In this document: in pieces, positions 8,042-14,042 of the stretch
Layout of the letters: every line of letters begins with the position of its first letter
Position numbering within the stretch: position 1 is the stretch's first letter
Assembly: GCA_003646995.1 (NCBI GenBank)
Contig: QMLZ01000051.1
Span: 1-14,568, forward strand
Length of the DNA stretch: 14,568 nucleotides
Source: Deltaproteobacteria bacterium
Lineage (GTDB): Bacteria; Desulfobacterota; DSM-4660; Desulfatiglandales; Desulfatiglandaceae
Direction of reading: 5' to 3'
Made by a program: the position numbers and the translations under genes
The notes under the pieces: generated by a model
Told to the model about the DNA's origin: nothing
Databases searched by the model: none
The model's input: the letters and a program-made list of their open reading frames with translations, nothing else

Positions 8042-8213
8042 GTTTTGCCCTCTTGATGGCCGAATGAGCGAAGGCTTCTCGGGTAACTTAGATCAATTGG
8101 ATCAATTGGTCTGTTAATTAGATGAAATGCTCGATAAGTACCATTTATTCCGTGGCCGAGCGTTCGAAGGAATTCCTACCAAAGAGAAACTAGCGAGGCT
8201 CGGGCTGGCCTGA
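8042..8213 (+). pseudogene. Decayed C-terminal remnant of a tungsten-type aldehyde:ferredoxin oxidoreductase
   Basis: Directly after the corrinoid gene stop, the frame from 8118 reads LDEMLDKYHLFRGRAFEGIP, then TKEKLARLGLA and TGA at 8211-8213. This closely follows the AOR family C-terminus (MLDEYY-LRGWD--GIPT-EKL--LGL). Upstream in the same frame SEGFSGN can be read (8067-8087), and in another frame LPS-stop-WPNE (8045-8068), together resembling the preceding AOR pattern LP-R---EPLPEG---G. A TGA (8054-8056), a frameshift near 8066 and a TAA (8115-8117) break it, so it is dead. Recognition is by eye from family knowledge. AOR enzymes oxidise aldehydes to acids with ferredoxin; formaldehyde-active members exist. 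A tandem GATCAATTG lies at 8091-8108 inside the remnant. The remaining 8214-8280 shows nothing clear. Confidence 0.7.
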
Positions 8214-8298
8214 CACAGCAAGACGTTCTCGATCGATAAGGGTATCTATTAAATTTTATCTGAAACATCTGATTCTTCCGGTGAAAAAGGAGAAGGAG

Positions 8299-9426
8299 AT
8301 GAAAAGGGTTTATATTGATTTCACGCCAGATGATTTTGGTCCGGAAAAAGTAATCACAGTATATGATCCTAAAACAAAAATGCAGGGATATTTGGTCATC
8401 GACAATACGGCCAGGGGACTTGGAAAGGGCGGGGTGCGGATGCAGCCCAACCTAAAACTGGAGGATATTTTGAGATTAGCCCGCACAATGACATGGAAAA
8501 ACGCGGCCGCAGACCTACCGCTGGGAGGGGCAAAGGGCGGAATCATTGCAGACCCGAAGGATCCGAATCGTGAGACTGTCATACGCGCCTATGCACGGGC
8601 ACTCGCTTCCTATATTCCTAACCACTATGTTTTTGGCCTTGATATGGGACTGAGCGAAAGCGATGCAGCATTAGTAGTGGATGAGCTGGGTGATCCCAAG
8701 GCATCCACTGGGAAACCGGAATCTCTTGGGGGTATCCCCTATGATGAGTTGATGATAACCGCATACGGTGTAGTTGAATCTGTAGATGTTGCTTGCCAGG
8801 TTGCAGAGATAGAGCTTAAGGGCGCTAGGGTTGTGATCCAGGGCTTTGGAGCTGTAGGGAAAGGAGCGGCCTATTATTCCCATAAGAAAGGGGCCATAGT
8901 CATAGCAGTTTCTGATTCTAGGGGAGCTGTATGGGATCCTCAGGGTCTTGACATAGACCACCTCCTGGAGGTGAAGAATAAAACCGGTTCGATCCGGAAT
9001 ACTCAATGTAGAAAAGAGATTTCCCTTGGAGAAGAGTTGTTCCTTGATACAGACATACTTATTCTATGCGCTTCCGGCGATGTCATCACGGGGGAGAATG
9101 TGGATCGAATCAAGGCGCAAATTGTGGTTGAAGGCGCCAATTTTGCTACAACCAAAGAGGCTCGGAATGCCCTTTATGAGCGAAAGGTCGTTTTTGTGCC
9201 CGATTTCATCGCCAATTCGGGAGGTGTTATCGCAGCTTATACAGAAATGACTGCGGGCACAGCATCTCAAGCCATCGAACGTACACGCAACACAATCAGG
9301 AAAAACACCTCTGAGATGTTCAGGATCTGTCGGGAGGAAGGCCTGCCCCCCTTGGAAGCAGCCATGAGGATAGCAAGAGAAAGGGTAATCATGGCTATGA
9401 AGGCTAAGGGAATGTGGAAAGAATAA
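8299..9426 (+). CDS. Short Glu/Leu/Phe/Val-type amino acid dehydrogenase
   Basis: 375 residues from the ATG at 8299, with AGGAG six bases upstream; an in-frame GTG at 8281 has no ribosome site. The enzyme oxidatively deaminates an amino acid to a 2-oxoacid using NAD(P). Lysines K43 (GKGGVRM), K67 (TWKNA) and K79 (GGAKGG) have the same 24 and 12 residue spacing as the side-chain carboxylate, alpha-carboxylate and catalytic lysines of glutamate dehydrogenase. D115 (FGLDMG) is the likely catalytic aspartate, in an altered surrounding: the usual PAPD is GLD. The Rossmann glycines are G182-F-G-A-V-G187. At 375 residues it is shorter than typical glutamate dehydrogenase (about 415-450). It lies directly before the 2-oxoacid oxidoreductase genes, suggesting that its oxoacid product feeds them. 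Substrate uncertain. Confidence 0.88.
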   Translation: MKRVYIDFTPDDFGPEKVITVYDPKTKMQGYLVIDNTARGLGKGGVRMQPNLKLEDILRLARTMTWKNAAADLPLGGAKGGIIADPKDPNRETVIRAYARALASYIPNHYVFGLDMGLSESDAALVVDELGDPKASTGKPESLGGIPYDELMITAYGVVESVDVACQVAEIELKGARVVIQGFGAVGKGAAYYSHKKGAIVIAVSDSRGAVWDPQGLDIDHLLEVKNKTGSIRNTQCRKEISLGEELFLDTDILILCASGDVITGENVDRIKAQIVVEGANFATTKEARNALYERKVVFVPDFIANSGGVIAAYTEMTAGTASQAIERTRNTIRKNTSEMFRICREEGLPPLEAAMRIARERVIMAMKAKGMWKE

Positions 9427-9445
9427 TTACTGAGGAGGTCCTGGA

Positions 9446-10567
9446 ATGGGTTACTGTCTGATGGAAGGCAACGAGGCGATTGCGTGGGGCGCGGTGGCTG
9501 CGGGGTGTCGCTTTTATGCAGGATACCCAATTACACCAGCTACCACAATTTTCAATACCATGTTGAAACTGCTTCCGCCCTTGGGAGGAATTTGCATTCA
9601 GGGCGAAGATGAAATTGCATCTATCGGTTCATGTCTCGGGGCATCCATGGCTGGATTGAAAGTAATGACGGCAACATCCGGCCCAGGACTCAGCCTCTAC
9701 AGCGAACACATCTCCTTTGCTATCGGGAGTGAGATTCCCATTGTCATCGTGGATGTCCAGCGTTTAGGACCTTCTACGGGCTCTGCAACACGGGGTGCAG
9801 ACGGAGATATCCAGTTCATGCGCTGGGGGAACAGTGGGGGGCAGCCGGTTATTGTGCTCGCTCCAATTGATGTGAAGGACTGCTTTTACTTAACGATTCA
9901 GGCCTTTAATCTCGCAGAGGAGTTTAGGTGCCCGGTTTTCATCGCATCCAACAAGGAGATTGGTATGACCAAGGAGAGCCTTGACTTGGATGCTATTCCA
10001 AAGCCGGAGATTATCGATCGTAAGGTCTCACCAGAAGGGGCACCATTTCTGCCTTTTGGGATAGGTCTGGGCCATATGGTCCCTGACTTTCTGCCCTTTG
10101 GGGAAAAAACCCTGGTACGCCAGACCTCATCTACGCACGGAGCAGACGGATATATCACCACCAATCCTGACGAGATTGCCCTAACGCAAGAAAGGTTAAA
10201 GCGGAAACTCGAATCTGCTGTAGATCAATTTAGCTTTTATGAATCTTATATGGCCAACAAGGCCGAGGATTTGATTATTACTTATGGGGTTAATGCCCGG
10301 GCGGCCCTTGATGTTTTCAAAGAGTTACAGAACAAAAAGCACCCCGTTTCCCTGCTGATACTAAAGACCCTTTGGCCTGTCCCCGAAAACCTGATCAAAG
10401 AGAAGGCCAGGGACGCAGAACGAATAATCGTGCTGGAGATGAATGTAGGCCAATACGTAAGAGAAATCGAGCGTGTTTTGCCTGACAAGAGGGTTCATTT
10501 TTTTGGCTATATGAACGGTAAGCTGATTACGCCGGCCCAGATCAGAGAGGTAATTAGCAATGCCTAG
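9446..10567 (+). CDS. 2-oxoacid:ferredoxin oxidoreductase, alpha subunit (KorA/VorB-like)
   Basis: 373 residues, the size of separate alpha subunits. It carries AGYPITPATTIFN, GEDEIASIGSCLGASMAG and TATSGPGLSLYSEH, followed by PIVIVDVQRLGPSTG: the pyrimidine-binding and conserved domains of the KorA/VorB class. Residues from about 255 form the transketolase-like C-terminal domain. With the beta-gamma partner it decarboxylates a 2-oxoacid to acyl-CoA and passes electrons to ferredoxin. GAGGAGG precedes the ATG, and the gene overlaps the next by 8 bp, implying translational coupling. Placement after the dehydrogenase fits oxidation of the oxoacid that enzyme forms. Pyruvate, 2-oxoglutarate or a branched-chain oxoacid cannot be told apart by eye. 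Confidence 0.92.
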   Translation: MGYCLMEGNEAIAWGAVAAGCRFYAGYPITPATTIFNTMLKLLPPLGGICIQGEDEIASIGSCLGASMAGLKVMTATSGPGLSLYSEHISFAIGSEIPIVIVDVQRLGPSTGSATRGADGDIQFMRWGNSGGQPVIVLAPIDVKDCFYLTIQAFNLAEEFRCPVFIASNKEIGMTKESLDLDAIPKPEIIDRKVSPEGAPFLPFGIGLGHMVPDFLPFGEKTLVRQTSSTHGADGYITTNPDEIALTQERLKRKLESAVDQFSFYESYMANKAEDLIITYGVNARAALDVFKELQNKKHPVSLLILKTLWPVPENLIKEKARDAERIIVLEMNVGQYVREIERVLPDKRVHFFGYMNGKLITPAQIREVISNA

Positions 10568-11852
10568 TTTGCTGAACAATAAGAGACCCCCTGTTTTTTG
10601 CCCTGGCTGTACACATAAACGTATCACCCAAGCTCTTGACCAGGCCTTCCAGAACATGGGCCTCCGGGGTGACCAGATTGTAATAGTCAGTGACATTGGG
10701 TGTTCTGGTCTTTTTGATACATTTTTCCATACCCACGCCTTGCATGGCCTCCATGGGCGGGCCCTCACCTATGCGACAGGTATCAAGCTGGCCCGTCCGG
10801 AACTTACCGTGGTGGTTACCATGGGTGATGGTGGAATAGGGATTGGGGGTGCCCATTTCCTGAGTGCATGCCGCCGGAATATTGATTTGACTCTGCTAGT
10901 CCTCAATAATTTTAATTTCGGGATGACCGGGGGCCAATATTCTGCAACCACCCCTCCAGATGCAGAGACAGGATCCGGTTTTCTTAACAAACTAGAACGA
11001 CCTCTTGATATAGCTGAAGTGGCCTGTTCTGCAGGGGCCACCTATGTAACCCGTTGTTCGAGTTTCAGGAAAGATCTTGCAGAGGAAATTGAACGGGCCA
11101 TTCGGCACAAGGGGTTCTCTGTACTCGATATATGGGGGATGTGTACTGGTCGCTATACTAAAAAAAATAATCTTAATCCTCAGATCATCAGTGAAAGGCT
11201 TGCCTCCTTGCCACCCATAGAGGGGATCGTGGAAGCCAACATGAGGAAGGAATATGGGGCCCACTATAGAGGACTGGCTGGCGCACAAAAGCCCATTTCC
11301 CCTCCGGAAAAGGTCGATAAGAACTTTAATCCGCCCCAATTGGGGAGACAGGACGTCATTCTATTGGGCAACGCTGGGCAGAGGGTTATATCCGCCGGTG
11401 ATCTTCTTTGCTATGCAGGTCTGGCTGCGGGTATGAGAGTGACCCAGAAGAACGAGTACAATATTACGGTTCTCACAGGACCTTCTATCAGTGAGGTAAT
11501 CCTTTCTCCCGAGCAAATTGGTTTCACAGGGATCACCAGACCCTCCGTGGTAGTAGCCCTGGGTCAAGAAGGTGTGGAACGTCGAGCCGATCTGTTTGAT
11601 TCCCTCGATGACCGGACTCTACTGATCCAGATAAAAGGGGTTGAGGTGCCGGCAAACCGTGCCAATGTGCACCATATAGACTTCAAGGGGCAAGGAATCA
11701 AGAGGCAGGACTGGGCGTTGGCCTCTTTGGCTGTTTTGGCCAAGTTCAACAGGGTAATCAATCTTGAAATGCTTCAGGCAGCTATAGAAATAAAATTCAG
11801 GGGCTCGATTCGAGCATCAGCCCTTAAGTTCATTGATCAGGTAAATGTTTGA
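10560..11852 (+). CDS. 2-oxoacid:ferredoxin oxidoreductase, fused beta (TPP) and gamma subunits
   Basis: 430 residues, longer than a KorB beta subunit (about 250-300). Residues 1-220 are the thiamine diphosphate domain: C14-P-G-C17-x-H, C48 in DIGCSG and C195 in WGMCTGRY are the likely 4Fe-4S ligands, while G89-D-G and N116-N117 frame the Mg-TPP motif. Residues from about 264 (DVILLGNAGQRVISAGDLL) to the end form the gamma domain, including a version of the usual GGQG motif (NAGQRV). The order is beta then gamma in one chain. No delta ferredoxin-like subunit is encoded nearby, so electrons probably pass from the single cluster to free ferredoxin. The gene overlaps the alpha gene by 8 bp. Confidence 0.92.
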   Translation: MPSLLNNKRPPVFCPGCTHKRITQALDQAFQNMGLRGDQIVIVSDIGCSGLFDTFFHTHALHGLHGRALTYATGIKLARPELTVVVTMGDGGIGIGGAHFLSACRRNIDLTLLVLNNFNFGMTGGQYSATTPPDAETGSGFLNKLERPLDIAEVACSAGATYVTRCSSFRKDLAEEIERAIRHKGFSVLDIWGMCTGRYTKKNNLNPQIISERLASLPPIEGIVEANMRKEYGAHYRGLAGAQKPISPPEKVDKNFNPPQLGRQDVILLGNAGQRVISAGDLLCYAGLAAGMRVTQKNEYNITVLTGPSISEVILSPEQIGFTGITRPSVVVALGQEGVERRADLFDSLDDRTLLIQIKGVEVPANRANVHHIDFKGQGIKRQDWALASLAVLAKFNRVINLEMLQAAIEIKFRGSIRASALKFIDQVNV

Positions 11853-11903
11853 TGAGATAGTTTCAAGACTGGATACAATCAGTAGGGAGTAAAGGATTCT
11901 TTT

Positions 11904-12134
11904 CTTTTGTCTACTACGATCCTAGCCCAGAAGCAGTTGGCTGAGGCAATTGAAGAGGCCAGGATGCGTGAGAAAGTAAAGATCATGGTTGGTGGGGCTC
12001 CGGTTACCAGAGATTGGGCCAAAAAGATAGGTGCAGATGGTTACGCAGAGAAGGCGTCAAGCGCTGTAGTGGAAGCAGATCGAATAGTTAGGCAATCTCA
12101 ACCGAGGCTGTACACTGTCTTCATACTTCATTGA
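11904..12134 (+). pseudogene. C-terminal fragment of a second MtgC/MttC-like corrinoid protein
   Basis: From 11904 the frame reads LLSTTILAQKQ and continues through MREKVKIMVGGAPVTRDW and GADGYAEKASSAV. By hand, 49 of 62 residues match the C-terminus of the corrinoid protein at 7393-8040. The cap domain and the D-x-H-x-x-G cobalt motif are gone, so it cannot hold corrinoid as such. The original stop is lost and the frame runs on for about 13 unrelated codons to TGA at 12132-12134. A TTG at 11907 could serve as a start, but a product would be half a Rossmann domain. Just upstream, 11863-11896 resembles the leader and ribosome site of the intact gene, suggesting that a whole copy lost its middle. 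Confidence 0.8.
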
Positions 12135-12169
12135 TATCACTTCGGTAAGAAAGGAGGTGATGCTTATTA

Positions 12170-12202
12170 ATGGATAGTAGAAGAACCCACAGTAATTACT
12201 AG
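12170..12202 (+). other. Possible 10-codon leader ORF before the binding-protein gene
   Basis: AAAGGAGGTG (about 12150-12159) is a strong ribosome site with no long gene behind it. It could serve a 10-codon frame, MDSRRTHSNY (12170-12202, spacing about 12), or a 5-codon frame at 12160-12177 (too close). The 10-codon frame ends just before the ribosome site of the binding-protein gene. It may be a leader peptide coupling translation or a leftover of a lost gene; there is no sign of a specific regulatory peptide. Confidence 0.2.
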
Positions 12203-12218
12203 AGAAGGAGGAAGTTCG

Positions 12219-13013
12219 ATGAAAAAGGTAACAAGTGTCCTAGTATTTGCATTGGTTTTCTTAATGGTGGGCCTTAACAGCGTCCTTGCCCAGGAATCCT
12301 TGCTAGACAAGATTCAAAAAAGGGGAGTCATTAAGGTCGGGATGTTTTTGCAGTATCCACCCACGGAGTTCCGTGATCCGAAAACCCGCGAACCCAAGGG
12401 CCTTGAGGTGGATATTGCTAAACTACTGGCAAAAGATCTCGGGGTCAAACTTAAGATTGTGGATATGGAATGGGATGCAATCATCCCTGGCCTTCTGGCA
12501 AAAAAATACGATGTGATTATTGCCTCAATGAGTCGCACGCCCAAAAGGAACCTTTCAATAGCTTTCACTTCTAAAAATCTAGAAGACTATGCTGTTATGG
12601 CACTGGTTAGAAAAGGAGATACGCGCAGCACTGTAGAAGAATTCAATAAAAAAGGAGTAATAGTCACATGCCTGCTAGGAGGGATTTGCGAGGTCGCAGC
12701 CAGAAAATTCTTCCCTAATGCCACTATCAAACCCATGCAGCAGATGCCCGGTGCACTCGAGGTAGAGGCTGGCCGAGCTGATATTTTTGTTGCAGAAAAT
12801 ATTTTTGCCTATAATTATGTAAGAGAACGTCCAGGAAAGCTTAAAATTATTTTCAACAAACATCCCTTGACTCATGCCCCTTCTGCGATAGGCTTGCGAA
12901 AGGGAGACCAAATCTTTCTGAACTGGCTGGACAACTGGATTCAGTATCAATGGGACAATGCGGTTCTCCAACCACTGATCGACAAATGGATCGTAAAGGG
13001 AGGGAAACCTTGA
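12219..13013 (+). CDS. ABC transporter periplasmic solute-binding protein, polar amino acid family (SBP_bac_3)
   Basis: 264 residues. Residues 1-24 are a Sec signal peptide: charged MKK, a hydrophobic core and VLA before the probable cut ahead of Q25. No lipobox cysteine follows, so the protein is free in a periplasm, which points to a Gram-negative cell. The mature part has family-3 features: GVIKVGMFLQYPPTEF, GLEVDIAKLLAKDLGVKLKIVD, IPGLLAKKYDVIIASMSRTPKR, a hinge around 130-140, and the C-terminal WLDNWIQYQWDNAVLQPLIDKW helix. It delivers a small polar amino-acid-like ligand to the permeases that follow. GAAGGAGGA precedes the ATG. Given the upstream genes, the ligand may be a methylated amino acid rather than a plain one; that is inference. 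A 6-bp hairpin (13061-13078) follows the gene and could stabilise its message end. Confidence 0.93.
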   Translation: MKKVTSVLVFALVFLMVGLNSVLAQESLLDKIQKRGVIKVGMFLQYPPTEFRDPKTREPKGLEVDIAKLLAKDLGVKLKIVDMEWDAIIPGLLAKKYDVIIASMSRTPKRNLSIAFTSKNLEDYAVMALVRKGDTRSTVEEFNKKGVIVTCLLGGICEVAARKFFPNATIKPMQQMPGALEVEAGRADIFVAENIFAYNYVRERPGKLKIIFNKHPLTHAPSAIGLRKGDQIFLNWLDNWIQYQWDNAVLQPLIDKWIVKGGKP

Positions 13014-13060
13014 TCGGAATTATCTAAGGGGTGGATACTACCTAATACCAATGCGTTGAC

Positions 13061-13078
13061 TGATCCACGTAAGGATCA
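13061..13078 (+). promoter_or_regulatory. Small stem-loop between binding-protein and permease genes
   Basis: TGATCC (13061-13066) pairs with GGATCA (13073-13078) around a 6-nt loop. Hairpins here often protect the binding-protein part of a message so that it exceeds the permease. The stem is short and lacks a T-run, so it is not a terminator. The rest of 13014-13158 shows nothing clear. Confidence 0.25.
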
Positions 13079-13158
13079 TATACCTTTCCGGGGGAACTAG
13101 TCAATTGAAATGTGACCTGGAGTTTTCGCGATTCGAAATAAATGAAGGAATCTGCGAA

Positions 13159-13821
13159 ATGTACATTTTTCACTTTGAAATATTATGGGGCATGATAGAG
13201 CCGTTTCTTAAGGGACTCCAGATAACAATTCAGATATCGGTCCTCTCCATGGTACTGGGAATGATCCTCGGGCTTCTCATAGCCTTTGTCCGGATGTCCA
13301 AGCATATCATTCTACAGGAGGCCGCGGTAATCTATATTGAAATCTCACGGGGCATGCCCATTCTTGTTTTTATCTTCTGGGTGTATTATGGGATTCCTGC
13401 CCTAATGGGATTTACTTTGTCAGGCTTTACTTCTGGTATAGTGGCTCTGACATTGAAATACACTGGATATCTGGCGGAAATCTTTCGGGCTGGAATCGAG
13501 GCCATAAAATCTGGCCAAAAAGAAGCTGCCTTCTCTCTGGGTTTTTCCAGGATCCAGACCATGAGACGTATTGTCCTTCCCCAGGCAGTACGTATCGTGG
13601 TCCCCCCGGCTGGAAGTGCTTTTGTTGGACTAATTCAAGATTCCGCTTTAGTTTCCATCATAGGTGTTGCCGATTTAATGAGACAAGCTCAACTAGCCGT
13701 AGCCAAAACATTTCGGCCCTTCGAGATATATACTGCCGTATCTATCTTGTATTTGGGTGTGACGCTCATGCTTTCAAATATAAATAATTATATTGAAAGA
13801 AGAAAATTGGCCATTGATTAA
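13159..13821 (+). CDS. ABC transporter permease, His/Glu/Gln/Arg/opine family
   Basis: 220 residues from ATG 13159, with GAAGGAA eight bases upstream. An in-frame TTG at 13105 would add 18 polar residues and lacks a ribosome site. Hydrophobic stretches at about 22-44, 57-80, 88-108, 152-172 and 189-209 give the five-helix plan of this family. The cytoplasmic EAA loop, which docks the ATPase, reads KEAAFSLGFS then RIVLPQ (121-142). Helix starts such as RGMPILVFIFWVYYGIP and LKYTGYLAEIFRAGI are characteristic of polar amino acid importers. It is expected to pair with the second permease at 14043. The ATPase gene is not seen and probably lies beyond the right edge. Confidence 0.92.
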   Translation: MYIFHFEILWGMIEPFLKGLQITIQISVLSMVLGMILGLLIAFVRMSKHIILQEAAVIYIEISRGMPILVFIFWVYYGIPALMGFTLSGFTSGIVALTLKYTGYLAEIFRAGIEAIKSGQKEAAFSLGFSRIQTMRRIVLPQAVRIVVPPAGSAFVGLIQDSALVSIIGVADLMRQAQLAVAKTFRPFEIYTAVSILYLGVTLMLSNINNYIERRKLAID

Positions 13822-13840
13822 ATCTACTTTGGGTCATATT

Positions 13841-13898
13841 CCCCGCCCCTTGGGGCGTTCAATGCTTTTGGGAATACCCCGCTGCTTGCGGCGGGGTA
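13841..13898. repeat. Pair of GC-rich REP-like hairpins between the permease genes
   Basis: Two palindromes lie 17 bp apart. The first is CGCCCC (13844-13849) with GGGGCG (13852-13857); the second is TACCCCGC (13875-13882) with GCGGGGTA (13891-13898), extended inside by a G-T wobble and GC pairs to a short CTTG loop. GC richness, pairing and position in a gap inside an operon fit a REP/BIME-type extragenic element. No long T-run follows, so a Rho-independent terminator is less likely. From memory, similar CCCCGC...GCGGGG repeats are common in Desulfobacterota genomes. The rest of 13899-14030 shows no convincing gene. Confidence 0.55.
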
Positions 13899-14042
13899 GT
13901 TTATTCTAGATCATGCTTGGACGTGATTTCCAGTTCCTCAACCATTCTTGCTTGAAGGCAATACAACCGATTTCTCGCCAAGAAGGGAAGGAAAGCTTTA
14001 GGTCCGAGGAAGATATTTCAACATGCTTTATGGAGAGAGAGA

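Noticed and set aside
8091..8108. Tandem GATCAATTG repeat that could be a regulator site before the dehydrogenase gene.
   Set aside because: It falls within the decayed AOR reading frame (coding L-D-Q-L-D-Q-L) and no promoter accompanies it, so it is more likely leftover coding sequence.
13901..14021. Open stretch on the minus strand ending in EELEITSKHDLE then TAA, next to the REP-like hairpins.
   Set aside because: Only 14 codons from an ATG at 13945, no ribosome site and no family recognised. It could be a gene remnant, but I cannot support a call.
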